A stretch of 55,702 nt of DNA from JBPCNH01 sp051001455 (GCA_051001455.1 JBPCNH010000028.1:1-55702); one strand, 5' to 3'; shown: positions 9,156 to 16,695, counted from the stretch's first letter. Notes: generated by a model from the letters alone, not told the origin. Program-made: numbers and translations.

Positions 9156-9543
9156 ATGACGGCTCCTGCGGCTGCACGTGACCTGCCCGGTCCGCTGAAG
9201 GAATGGGCGGAGCATCTCGATGGTCATGGATAGCGAGTGCCTCATGAAGGTCGGACTGCACTGGGGCGGGACCCTCTATATGGGACAGCTGGTTCCGGGT
9301 GGGCGACTCGAAGTGACCGCATTGGGTGATGAGGTCAACGAAGCGGCTCGCGTGCAGCAATCTGCCGCCCCCGGAACCACGCTGGTGACGAAGCATCTCC
9401 TCGAGCGTCTGGATCCCGTGGATGCGGCCGACCTTGGCATCGATCTCGAAAAGACCCGCTTCGAGGTGATCGCCGACCTCGCCACGGCGGATGACAAAGC
9501 CCGCAGAGATGCTGGTGCTCTTGCAGTCTCTTGCGTCGACTGA
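9156..9543 (+). pseudogene. Remnant of a small adenylate/guanylate cyclase-like protein, middle deleted
   Basis: Two pieces of one gene in different frames. The first (ATG 9156, stop TAG 9231) encodes MTAPAAARDLPGPLKEWAEH, a conserved-looking start. The second (from about 9220) encodes the C-terminal half of a class III cyclase-like domain: KVGLHWGGTLYMGQL, ALGDEVNEAARVQQSA, then DLATADDKARRDAGALAV. The part that would carry the metal-binding aspartates is absent. The junction near 9220 joins the two halves out of frame. I interpret this as an internal deletion with frameshift. A short functional protein starting at 9220 is less likely. Confidence 0.6.
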
Positions 9544-9630
9544 CGGCGAGACTCTAGAGCTAGAGGGTGCTGGTTGGTGGGGAGCCGGAATCACGGACGG
9601 ATCGATCCCGGTGCGGTTCTGGGCGGGATG

Positions 9631-9670
9631 CCCCTCCTAGAGAACCCCGCAAGAAGGAAAGAACGGGGGG
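9631..9670. repeat. Copy 1 of an intergenic GGGAACC-AAGAAGG-AACGGG motif
   Basis: The sequence from 9640 reads gagaaccccgcaagaagg, then aaagaacgggggg. It closely matches the element at 12211-12250 and more loosely those at 11615-11651 and 12825-12847. All lie between genes in the copper region. The function is unknown. The purine block resembles a Shine-Dalgarno, but no gene follows this copy directly. Confidence 0.45.
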
Positions 9671-9812
9671 AGCCTTTAATACTCATGATTGGGACAAGTA
9701 GTATCGAACCGGACATTGGGCTATGACCGGTAGAGGATCGTTTGCTCCTCGTTGCTCTGAGGCGCAGACGTAACCGAGATCGCGGAACCCCAACGTTGAA
9801 GGAGGATCGGCA

Positions 9813-11537
9813 ATGCGTCGCACACTCCCGGCGGTTGCTCTGACCGTCGCTTTGGTGCTCTCTCTTCTCACACCGAGCGCAGCCGGCGACCCGCAGCCCG
9901 AGCCGCTTCGTCCTGCGCAGCCGGAGCAAGAGATGCTCTCGCTCGAGAACGTCGGGCCCTTCGGCGATATCACTTTCCCCGTCAATGACAGCCCGCTCGG
10001 GCGCGCCGAGGCATGGATGCCTCAGGACCCTGGGACCAAGAAGTGGATCACTCTCGACTACGGCCCTTACGTCGTGCATCCGGGCTCTGACCTCGGCCGG
10101 ATCGATATCGAGGTGCCCGGCCAGAACGGCTACGCCGTGGGGTTTGAGCCTCTGGTGATCGACGCCGGGACTGGTGATGAGGTCTCCAACCACCACATGC
10201 ACATCCACCATGCCCACTGGACGTGGCTCGATCCCGACGCGCCGGGCAATCACCGGTGGTTCTACGGAACGGGCGAGGAACGCACGCAGGGCAGTCTTAT
10301 GCCGTCGGTACGAAAGGACCCTAGGTTCAAGAGCAAGGGACTCCGTTACGGGATCAAGGTTGAGGCCGGCGATCGTTTCGGCCTGATCTCGATGCTTCAC
10401 AACAAGATGGCCGAGGCGCGCACGGTATTCATTCGGGTTCGCATCCAGTTCGTCTACGGGACCCACGACGAGATCATGGAAGCCAAGGGGTGGGACTTCC
10501 ACAATCTCAAGCCCGTCCTGGTCGGCTCGACCTTCAACGTCCCCAGGGCGAAGGGGGATTTCATCTTCCCGCTCGACGCGACCAAGAAGACGATCGGCCC
10601 GCACGGCAACTACTCGAATCCGGTCGCCAACTCGAAGGTCGTTCCCGGTGTCGGTCAGATATGGACCGTTCCGTGGGATGGCACCGTGGTGATCGGCGCG
10701 GGTCATTCACACCCCGGCGCGAAAGAGATTGTTCTATCGAACATGGGAACCAAGAGAGACCCGTGTCCCGACGACGGCGATGAGTTCCCCGGCGTGACCG
10801 CGGCGCGCAGTACCAATTACACCTACAAGGGTGTCTGGGGATCCTCGGCTTACCAGCAGGGAGTCACGCAGGCGGGCTGGCGCATGCACGTCCGCAAGGG
10901 TGACCGCCTCGTCCTGAACGGCGTCTACGAACCTAAAGGCCAGTACGAGTATCTCGATGCGATGAGCTATTTCGGTATGTATATCGACACGCGCGACAAG
11001 CCGAAGTCGAGTCAGTATTGCAAGGTCGAGCTCATCGACAAGCCCGGCGCGCCGAAGAGCGAGATCACGCGCACCGTCCTCAACCGCAAGTGGGAGGACC
11101 AGGACAACGCTCCGGTGTGCAAACGCTGCGACAAGCCGGGCCCGAACCCAGAGCCGGGTCTCGAGACCAACACGATCCACATCGCCGGGCACACTTACCT
11201 GCCGGGAAACCTCGGCTCGGAAGGTGAGCCGATGGGACCGCCGGTCATCTCTCAAGGGGACACGCTCCGGGTCATCAATGAGGACTACGCCGAGGCCGGA
11301 GTCCGCCACTCGGTGACTTCCTGCAAGGCTCCGTGTAACGGTCCCTACGCGGCGAACTATCCCTTCCACGACGGCTCTTTCCATTCCGGCGCGCTCGGTT
11401 ACACCTGGGAAGAGACCTACGTCACCGCTCGCCAAGAGCCGTATTGGGAGTTCGACACATCGAAGCTCGAGAAGGGCTATCACACCTACTTCTGTCAGCT
11501 CCACCCATGGATGCGAGGCGGTTTCTACATCGAGTAG
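9813..11537 (+). CDS. Secreted PHM-like copper protein with C-terminal cupredoxin domain
   Basis: A protein of 574 residues with a signal peptide (1-25, LTPSAAG) and a strong ribosome site (gaaggagga). Residues about 60-400 carry a set of possible copper ligands in the order of eukaryotic peptidylglycine/dopamine monooxygenases: NHHMHIHHAH at 126-135, H196, the HSH pair at 298/300, and a Met in DAMSYFGMYI (M384 or M389). In PHM the CuM Met is followed by a similar xMY pattern. After a Cys pair (436/439) and a Pro-rich linker, residues about 450-574 form a cupredoxin with type-1 ligands H499, C561, H564 and M567 in the final YFCQLHPWM. A two-domain copper redox enzyme or electron-transfer fusion is inferred. 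The cupredoxin assignment is firm; the PHM assignment rests on motif order only. Confidence 0.75.
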   Translation: MRRTLPAVALTVALVLSLLTPSAAGDPQPEPLRPAQPEQEMLSLENVGPFGDITFPVNDSPLGRAEAWMPQDPGTKKWITLDYGPYVVHPGSDLGRIDIEVPGQNGYAVGFEPLVIDAGTGDEVSNHHMHIHHAHWTWLDPDAPGNHRWFYGTGEERTQGSLMPSVRKDPRFKSKGLRYGIKVEAGDRFGLISMLHNKMAEARTVFIRVRIQFVYGTHDEIMEAKGWDFHNLKPVLVGSTFNVPRAKGDFIFPLDATKKTIGPHGNYSNPVANSKVVPGVGQIWTVPWDGTVVIGAGHSHPGAKEIVLSNMGTKRDPCPDDGDEFPGVTAARSTNYTYKGVWGSSAYQQGVTQAGWRMHVRKGDRLVLNGVYEPKGQYEYLDAMSYFGMYIDTRDKPKSSQYCKVELIDKPGAPKSEITRTVLNRKWEDQDNAPVCKRCDKPGPNPEPGLETNTIHIAGHTYLPGNLGSEGEPMGPPVISQGDTLRVINEDYAEAGVRHSVTSCKAPCNGPYAANYPFHDGSFHSGALGYTWEETYVTARQEPYWEFDTSKLEKGYHTYFCQLHPWMRGGFYIE

Positions 11538-11614
11538 CCGCGATCGTTGCTCTCGGGCAATCTCAACGAGGGGGAAGAACCCGGGCGGGTCTCATAACTG
11601 TGTCGGGAAGTGGC

Positions 11615-11651
11615 TCCTGGGGAACCGTATTCCGGCACAAAAAACGGGTTA
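11615..11651. repeat. Copy 2 of the GGGAACC-AACGGG motif, at the end of the methyltransferase gene
   Basis: The stretch reads ctggggaaccgtattccgg and continues with a run of A and ACGGGTTA. The TTA is the stop codon of the minus-strand gene. Copy 3 ends in the same way at the next minus-strand stop. It is less conserved in the middle than copies 1 and 3. Confidence 0.35.
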
Positions 11652-12122
11652 GAGCCAGCGGCGCACCTTTTCCTTGTAGCTGCGGTAAGCGTCGCCGAAC
11701 CTTTCGGCCAGATAGGACTCCTCGCGCGCTATCACGGCGCGATCGATCGTCACGAGGACGACCGGCAGAAGCGCGAGGCCCCAGAGGAACCCGAAGGCGA
11801 GTGAGAACCCCAGGTATAGGACGGCCATGCCGAGGTACATCGGATTGCGCGAGTACCGGTAAGGACCTTCCGTGACGAGCGCCTTGGTCGGTTCCCACGG
11901 AGCCATGGGCGTTTTGGTCTTGATGAACAGCGACATCGCTCTGCCGTCTAGGAGGTACGAGAGAACGATCCCCGTGACGCCCGCCGCTATAGCCAGAGGC
12001 ACCGGTAGGTTGGGGGTAGGCCATACCGTCTCGAGCGCCACCGCACCGAGCAGCCCCCCGATGTAGATGAGCGGCGGCGGGAACCGGACCGGTCCACGCT
12101 CCCTCTCCTCTGCGTTATCCAC
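11649..12122 (-). CDS. ICMT/PEMT-family membrane methyltransferase-like protein
   Basis: A protein of 157 residues with four or so hydrophobic segments. The diagnostic motif of isoprenylcysteine carboxyl methyltransferases and bacterial phospholipid methyltransferases is clear: TEGPYRYSRNPMYLGM (about residues 83-98), followed near the end by EESYLAERFGDAYRSYKEKV, with the conserved E/R and F/Y residues that bind S-adenosylmethionine. The small membrane methyltransferase acts at the cytoplasmic face on a lipid-like or prenylated acceptor that is not known here. It stands alone between two copper-protein genes, and the link to copper is not obvious. ATG 12122 is the first good start. Confidence 0.82.
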   Translation of the reverse strand: MDNAEERERGPVRFPPPLIYIGGLLGAVALETVWPTPNLPVPLAIAAGVTGIVLSYLLDGRAMSLFIKTKTPMAPWEPTKALVTEGPYRYSRNPMYLGMAVLYLGFSLAFGFLWGLALLPVVLVTIDRAVIAREESYLAERFGDAYRSYKEKVRRWL

Positions 12123-12210
12123 GCCCTCCAGCGTAACGTCGCCCTCGCCGGGGACGCACAGACCGACTGATGGCGCGGCCCAGAGACTCCTTTTTCTGTC
12201 CGCGATTTCG

Positions 12211-12250
12211 GTTCCCTGGGAACCCTAAAGAAGGGAAAAACGGGGGGGTT
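12211..12250. repeat. Copy 3 of the GGGAACC-AAGAAGGG-AAACGGG motif, at the end of the cupredoxin gene
   Basis: The element from 12218 reads gggaaccctaaagaaggg, then aaaaacggggggg, and runs into the minus-strand stop codon (12249-12251). It is the closest match to copy 1. Read on the minus strand it gives a C run followed by GTTTTT just after the stop, so it might act as a weak terminator for the cupredoxin gene. A shared promoter or processing element is also possible. Confidence 0.4.
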
Positions 12251-12707
12251 AGTTTCGGACGGTGAGGGTGCCCTTCATGTTGTGGTGGATCGTGCAAAAG
12301 AAGGTGTAGATCTTGCCGGGCTTGACGCGCTTCAGCCCTTGGATCTGTACTGACTCACCCGTGCTGGCGAGCTCGCTCCAGAACACCGGGCAGGCATCGC
12401 CGTGTCCGCTGTGGGCTCCGTGATCTTTTTTGCACCACGGCGCTTTCTTCTTCTTACCCCCGAAGCCGTCGGTCTCGACGTCTTGGACGAAGTCGTGCTC
12501 GAAGACGTCGAAGTTAGAGAGCGTGATCGAGTCCCCCTTGGAGATCGTGATCTTGGAGGTGAGGTAGCCGTAGGTGAAGCCGCCGGGTCCGGCGAGAGCT
12601 TGGTGCTCGGCCTTGGGCGCCGCTCCGGCAGATGGCGTCAGCAACAGCGCCCCGGCCGCAAGTGCCACCAGGACGCTTTTCGCTGCAGGTCCCATCAGGT
12701 GAGCCAT
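12249..12707 (-). CDS. Secreted blue-copper (cupredoxin) protein with Cys/His-rich loop
   Basis: I chose ATG 12707, since an upstream start at 12812 would swallow the operator at 12785-12801. The 152-residue product has a signal peptide (cleavage around SAGA-AP, residue 29). Type-1 copper ligands are H71 (FEHDF), C138, H141 and M144 in FFCTIHHNMKGT. An unusual insertion, residues about 82-108, contains KKKKAPWCKK, DHGAHSGHGD and two extra Cys (92, 106) and could bind a second metal ion. It is transcribed divergently from csoR across the CsoR-like operator, so copper control is likely. It probably binds or shuttles copper outside the membrane. Confidence 0.85.
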   Translation of the reverse strand: MAHLMGPAAKSVLVALAAGALLLTPSAGAAPKAEHQALAGPGGFTYGYLTSKITISKGDSITLSNFDVFEHDFVQDVETDGFGGKKKKAPWCKKDHGAHSGHGDACPVFWSELASTGESVQIQGLKRVKPGKIYTFFCTIHHNMKGTLTVRN

Positions 12708-12784
12708 AGCCACTGTTTCGACACCCTCACCCGGTTGCCTGCCCAGGTCCTCCTGTCGCCCTGCGTCCAAAGGTTTGACGTACC

Positions 12785-12801
12785 ATACCCCCCCAGGGTA
12801 T
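12785..12801. promoter_or_regulatory. CsoR-type operator in the divergent cupredoxin/csoR promoter
   Basis: The sequence ATACCCCCCCAGGGTAT is an inverted repeat (6-bp arms, 5-bp centre). CsoR-family repressors bind GC-rich TACCC-N-GGGTA palindromes of this kind. It lies 49 bp before csoR and 78 bp before the divergent cupredoxin start, so one site could control both directions. The site is seen directly; binding is inferred. Confidence 0.75.
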
Positions 12802-12849
12802 TCTTCTGTCAAGCTCTGAGTTTCGGGAACCTTCAGGAAGGGACGGGCG

Positions 12850-13125
12850 ATGGAACACGGTTATTACGCACATAAGGAAGATGTCCTGGCTCGCCTCCGT
12901 CGCATCGAGGGGCAGATCCGGGGCTTGCAGCGGATGGTTGACGAGGACACTTACTGCATCGATATCCTCACGCAGATCACCGCGGCGAGCAACGCGTTGA
13001 AGAAGACGGCAGTCGCATTGCTCGACGACCACATCAGACATTGCGTGGTCGATCCGGCGCATCAGGCCGATCGTGACATGGTGTCTGAGGCAACGGCTGC
13101 GATAGAAAGATTGGTCAAGTCATAG
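12850..13125 (+). CDS. csoR: Copper-sensing repressor, CsoR/DUF156 family
   Basis: A 91-residue all-helical protein of the usual CsoR length. The Cu(I) ligand set is complete and falls at the same numbers as in Mycobacterium tuberculosis CsoR: C36 (TYCIDIL), H61 and C65 (DDHIRHC). The N-terminal helix has the DNA-binding LRRIEGQIRGLQRM motif. A ribosome site (ggaaggga) precedes ATG 12850. In this family Cu(I) binding releases the operator, and such a palindrome lies just upstream. The next genes are a metal chaperone and a copper lipoprotein, which fits a copper stress regulon. Confidence 0.93.
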   Translation: MEHGYYAHKEDVLARLRRIEGQIRGLQRMVDEDTYCIDILTQITAASNALKKTAVALLDDHIRHCVVDPAHQADRDMVSEATAAIERLVKS

Positions 13126-13164
13126 ATGGACACCACCCATGTTCACGATGAACCAGGAGGACAG

Positions 13165-13374
13165 ATGACGACCCAGCTTCGGGTGGCAGACGCTACCTGC
13201 GGACACTGCAAAGCAACGATAGAAGGAGCGGCCACGAAGGTAGAGGGTGTCCGTTCTGCCGAGCTCGACCTCGACTCCAAGGTGCTGAACGTCTCGCATG
13301 ATGATGCCCTGGACGTTGAGGCTCTTACCGGTGCTATCACCGAGGCCGGTTACACGCCGGAGGCGATCTCATGA
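13165..13374 (+). CDS. copZ: CopZ-like heavy-metal (copper) chaperone, HMA domain
   Basis: A 69-residue ferredoxin-like HMA protein. I chose ATG 13165 because aggagga lies 4-9 nt upstream; a longer frame from 13126 lacks a ribosome site. The metal site is TCGHCK (C12, C15), a variant of MTCxHC with Ala-Thr before the first Cys. The fold is otherwise typical, with VEGVRSAELDLDSKVLNV and a terminal AGYTPE. It would carry Cu(I) in the cytoplasm and may deliver it to CsoR or an exporter encoded elsewhere. The stop overlaps the next ATG as ATGA. Confidence 0.88.
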   Translation: MTTQLRVADATCGHCKATIEGAATKVEGVRSAELDLDSKVLNVSHDDALDVEALTGAITEAGYTPEAIS

Positions 13375-13883
13375 ACAAGTTGTTCCTGCTGGCGTTTCTG
13401 GCTGTGGTGGCGCTGATCGCAGCTGCCTGTGGAGGTTCGGACGGGGTAGAGCACTCCCCCGCGGCTTCCGATGACCATATGGATTCCCACGACCCTGACC
13501 ATATGGAGGGAACGGTTCCCGGCGGGCCTGCCGACGAGGCGGAGGCAAGCACTGAAGTAGAGGTCGAAGCGCATGACGATTTCACCTTCACCCCTGCGTC
13601 GATCGAGGTCGAAGCCGGCGAGGTCGTGACGTTCGTCGTTCGTAACGAGGGTTTGGCCCAACACGAGTTCGTTTTGGGTGACGAGGCGTACCAACAGATG
13701 CACGAGGCTGAGATGCAGGGTGATCACGATATGGACATGATGGAGAACGCGGTCGTCGTCCCGGGTGGTGAGACCAAGAAGATCACCTGGAGGTTCGACG
13801 AGGCCGGCGAGGTCCTCTTCGGCTGCCACGAGCCCGGTCACTACAAGGCCGGCATGGTGGGCCGCATCACGATCGACGCTTAA
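13371..13883 (+). CDS. Copper-binding cupredoxin-like lipoprotein, Met/His-rich
   Basis: A 170-residue protein with a lipobox (LIAAAC, modified C20), a His/Asp/Met-rich linker (DDHMDSHDPDHM) and a cupredoxin domain from about residue 65. Ligand candidates are H in AQHEFVLG, C and H in FGCHEPGHYKAGM and the final Met. A His/Met-rich loop (HEAEMQGDHDMDMM) inserted in the domain is typical of periplasmic copper chaperones. It is translationally coupled to the chaperone gene (ATGA), so it is probably part of the csoR transcript. It likely buffers or transfers copper at the outer face of the membrane. Confidence 0.86.
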   Translation: MNKLFLLAFLAVVALIAAACGGSDGVEHSPAASDDHMDSHDPDHMEGTVPGGPADEAEASTEVEVEAHDDFTFTPASIEVEAGEVVTFVVRNEGLAQHEFVLGDEAYQQMHEAEMQGDHDMDMMENAVVVPGGETKKITWRFDEAGEVLFGCHEPGHYKAGMVGRITIDA

Positions 13884-13958
13884 CGTCGTCCGCTAGGGTG
13901 TCTTGGCTGCTTGCGCCGGGCACCCATGATCTCACCCAGTCGACTTGAGGAGTGCGAG

Positions 13959-14291
13959 ATGGAAAGAGGATCGGTACTGAAGGCAGCGCTCTATATGGGC
14001 GTGATCTCGCTGTTGTTGATCTGGTTGCCGATCGTCGGCCCGGTCGTCGCTGGGGTCGCCGGTGGTAAGGCCGCCCGGACCGTAGGAAAAGCCCTCTTGG
14101 CCTCGGTGATCCCGTCGATCCTGCTCGGCGCGGGGTTGTTCTTCATCCTGAACGCATTCGATCTGCCGTTGATCGGCACCTTGAGCGGCATCGCCGTATT
14201 CCTTTTCGTTCTGATCGGCGACATTCCGATGATGATCGCGGCCGCTGCGGTGGCAGCCGTAACCCCAGATTCAACTACCCCCAGGACCTAG
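13959..14291 (+). CDS. Small membrane protein of unknown function
   Basis: A 110-residue protein with three to four hydrophobic segments (LKAALYMGVISLLLIWLPIV, LLASVIPSILLGAGLFFILN, IGTLSGIAVFLFVLIGDIPM). I chose ATG 13959 because gaggag lies 10 nt upstream; a start at 13911 would add a hydrophilic extension without a ribosome site. A Gly-rich loop (VAGVAGGKAARTVGKAL) between the first two segments resembles small DUF-type membrane proteins, but I cannot name the family. It follows the copper lipoprotein after 75 bp and could be cotranscribed. Confidence 0.7.
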   Translation: MERGSVLKAALYMGVISLLLIWLPIVGPVVAGVAGGKAARTVGKALLASVIPSILLGAGLFFILNAFDLPLIGTLSGIAVFLFVLIGDIPMMIAAAAVAAVTPDSTTPRT

Positions 14292-14398
14292 CCTCACGCC
14301 GCGCTCGCTTCTCCTGGCGCTATCTCATCTCATCAGTGGCTCTCTCGCTCGGGGGTAGGGTGAGCCTTGTCGGCAGTCGAGACGAAAGGGCCTTAGAG

Positions 14399-14635
14399 AT
14401 GACCGAACCCCAGGAACTCAAAGACGAGGACATCCGGACGACTTGGCAGCGCGGTGAGTCGGGATCATCCACGATGCTCGCCGACCCCGACACGAAAGAC
14501 GCCGACGGAACCGACGGAGACACCGGCGGGGACTCTGATGGAACCGACGGAGACACCGGCGGTGACGCAGACGGCACCGACTCCGGCGGTGACGCCGACG
14601 GGACGGACTCCGACTCGGATTCGCAAGACAGCTAG
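14399..14635 (+). CDS. Small acidic DGTD-repeat protein, candidate modification substrate
   Basis: A 78-residue protein from ATG 14399. The first 30 residues (MTEPQELKDEDIRTTWQRGE and on) look like a short charged leader. Residues 34-78 are almost only D, G, T, S and A, with four DGTD units spaced by DTGGD or SGGD. No signal peptide or membrane segment is present. It ends 4 bp before the apparent start of the JmjC/cupin gene, so translation may be coupled. A repeat-rich small protein beside a hydroxylase-like and an iron-sulfur protein suggests a precursor or substrate. A calcium-binding acidic tail is an alternative. Confidence 0.65.
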   Translation: MTEPQELKDEDIRTTWQRGESGSSTMLADPDTKDADGTDGDTGGDSDGTDGDTGGDADGTDSGGDADGTDSDSDSQDS

Positions 14636-14639
14636 GAGA

Positions 14640-15803
14640 TTGGCAGCACCCGACGGAGCTGCGACGCTCGAGCGTTGCGTCGGAGACGCGGCCGAGTTCT
14701 TCGAGCGACACTGGGGCGAGTCTCCGCTTGTCTACGCGCGATCCGGGGCGGACTTCGATGATCTGGCGTCTCTCGCCGATCTCGACACGATGGTGTCTTC
14801 ACTCGGCTTGGGAGCGTCGCGCCTGCGCATGGTGCGCTCCGGCAAGCCTGTTCCGCTCTCCGCTTACACCACGCCTCCCGGCAAGGGGCCCCGCGCCGGC
14901 GAAGCATCCGTTAACACCGCGGCGGTCATGGGCCACTTCGATGACGGCGCCACGATCGTGCTCGAGTCTTTACATCGTTACTGGCAGCCGCTCGCCGACT
15001 TCTGCCGGGATCTCGAGCTGGCACTAGGTCACCGTCTTCAGGTCAACGCTTACATCACGCCGCCCGGGTCGCAAGGTTTCGATGTGCACCGGGATTCGCA
15101 CGATGTATTCGTGTTGCAGGTATCTGGGAAGAAGCACTGGATCGTTCACGACCGCAGCAGCGACGACCGGGTGCTCATCGACCAGGACCTCGAAGCGGGC
15201 ATGTTGCTCTACATCCCCAAGGGTTTTCCGCATGCGGCGGTAGCCGGTGACATGGCGTCGGCTCATCTGACTGTGGGGATCCTCACGCACGGATCGATCG
15301 ACATCGTGCGCGAGCTCGTGAAGCTGGCCGAGAAGGAGCCGGCCTTCCAGGAGCGTTTACCGACGAGTGCTGCGTCGGATCCGGCGGTCTTGCGAGATGT
15401 CGTCGAGCGACAGATAGATGAACTGAAGGCGTGGCTCGACAAGGTGGATGTGGATGATGTGACCGAGCGCATGGCGCGCCGTGTCATGACCAGCGCGCAG
15501 CCGATCCTGCGAGGCCAACTGCAGCAACTCGGGATGCTCGGGGACCTGCAGGGAACCACCGAATTACGCCGACGCCGCGGAGCGACCTGCCGGGTGTTCA
15601 ACAGCGGCACCGAGCTCAAAGTGTTGTTGACCGATAGGGAGCTCAGTATGCCCACGGCGCTGGAGAGGGCGATGGGCGAGGTCGCTCGCCGCGAGCGCTT
15701 CATGGTCCGCGATCTGCATCTGTTCCTGGCTCCGGAGAGCGCGCTGGTTCTCGTCAGGCGCCTCGTCAGAGAGGGCTTGCTCGAGGTAGTCGTTGACGGC
15801 TGA
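14640..15803 (+). CDS. JmjC-like cupin (Cupin_4/RoxA type) oxygenase
   Basis: About 387 residues from a TTG at 14640. The start is uncertain because aggag lies only 1 nt upstream and the frame stays open into the previous gene. The 2-oxoglutarate/Fe(II) site is well preserved: HRDSHD (H150, D152), VLQVSGKKHW, then LYIPKGFPH (distal H198), the layout of ribosomal oxygenases and related protein hydroxylases. A winged-helix-like C-terminus (about 290-387) is also typical of the RoxA group. It probably hydroxylates a protein side chain. The neighbouring DGTD-repeat protein is a plausible substrate, and a ribosomal protein is the default alternative. Confidence 0.85.
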   Translation: MAAPDGAATLERCVGDAAEFFERHWGESPLVYARSGADFDDLASLADLDTMVSSLGLGASRLRMVRSGKPVPLSAYTTPPGKGPRAGEASVNTAAVMGHFDDGATIVLESLHRYWQPLADFCRDLELALGHRLQVNAYITPPGSQGFDVHRDSHDVFVLQVSGKKHWIVHDRSSDDRVLIDQDLEAGMLLYIPKGFPHAAVAGDMASAHLTVGILTHGSIDIVRELVKLAEKEPAFQERLPTSAASDPAVLRDVVERQIDELKAWLDKVDVDDVTERMARRVMTSAQPILRGQLQQLGMLGDLQGTTELRRRRGATCRVFNSGTELKVLLTDRELSMPTALERAMGEVARRERFMVRDLHLFLAPESALVLVRRLVREGLLEVVVDG

Positions 15804-16695
15804 GATCTTCCGCTGCACCGCGGCCGCTGAAGCTCGAGGTGAGCCGCTTTTCGGGACCGCATCGTTCGTCAGGCGTTGGCTTCTGCTGGAGCAACCCGGC
15901 TCGTGGGGACGCGACGCGCTATCCGACAGCAAGCTCCCGAAACCTTTCGCGCAGGAGCTGCACAGGCGCACCAGGGCACTGGGCATCCGAGTCATCTTGA
16001 TCCGGCGCGGCGTTCGGACCTCGGCCCCACGCCGCCAGTGTTATTTCGTACGGACCTCGGTCGATGATTCCTACCAGGCGCACTTGTGGCTGGATGACGT
16101 CACGGATCTCCTCGACGTGGACCTCTCTCCTCTAGCGCAAGGCGGAGCGATCGCCCAAGCTGAGGCCCAGAGTGACCCCTTGTTCCTTGTATGCACCCAT
16201 GGACGCCACGACGCGTGTTGCTCCATCCGAGGCAACCAGGTCTCCCGTGTTGCTTGCGCGCAGGTCGATCGAGACGCGTGGGAGTGTTCACACATCGGTG
16301 GAGACCGTTTCGCGGCGAACGTCGTGTGCTTCCCTCACGGTCTCTACTACGGCCGCGTCGGCGCCGGTGATGTCACGAGGCTGATGGATGCCTACAGCGA
16401 AGGTTTGCTCGAGCTGGGGCACTACCGCGGCCGCTGTGCCTATCCCTTCTCCGTTCAGGCAGCCGAGTACTTCGTGCGCCGGGAGCGCGGCATCACCAGG
16501 GTCGACGACGTGACGCTCCTCAGCTTCACCCGTCGGGAAGATGGGGTCCGGGCAACGTTCGCTCTTCCGGGCGGCGAGCGGCTCGAAGCCGCGGTAGCGG
16601 TTGCGAAGGGGGCGGCTCATCGCTTGACCTGCACGGCTACCGGAGCCAATCCCATCCCGAGCTACAGCCTGGTTTCGATCTCCGCTCCCGGATAG
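15793..16695 (+). CDS. Sucrase-ferredoxin-like protein (thioredoxin-like [2Fe-2S])
   Basis: A 300-residue protein from TTG 15793 that overlaps the cupin gene by 11 bp. The family block is unmistakable: LVCTHGRHDACCSIRG (C134, C142, C143), WECSHIGGDRFAANVVCFPH (C165, H167, D171). In the yeast relative Apd1 two Cys spaced C-x8-C and two His in HVGGH hold a [2Fe-2S] cluster. Here C134/C143 match, H167 matches, and the second His is replaced by Asp. The C-terminal part (about 225-300) may be a small extra domain. It could deliver electrons to the cupin oxygenase or act on the same substrate. Confidence 0.88.
   Translation: MTAEIFRCTAAAEARGEPLFGTASFVRRWLLLEQPGSWGRDALSDSKLPKPFAQELHRRTRALGIRVILIRRGVRTSAPRRQCYFVRTSVDDSYQAHLWLDDVTDLLDVDLSPLAQGGAIAQAEAQSDPLFLVCTHGRHDACCSIRGNQVSRVACAQVDRDAWECSHIGGDRFAANVVCFPHGLYYGRVGAGDVTRLMDAYSEGLLELGHYRGRCAYPFSVQAAEYFVRRERGITRVDDVTLLSFTRREDGVRATFALPGGERLEAAVAVAKGAAHRLTCTATGANPIPSYSLVSISAPG

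Noticed and set aside
14399..14635. DGTD-repeat region as a mere GC repeat artefact
   Set aside because: The frame has a proper start, a leader unlike the repeats and a stop just before a coupled gene, so I kept it as a gene.
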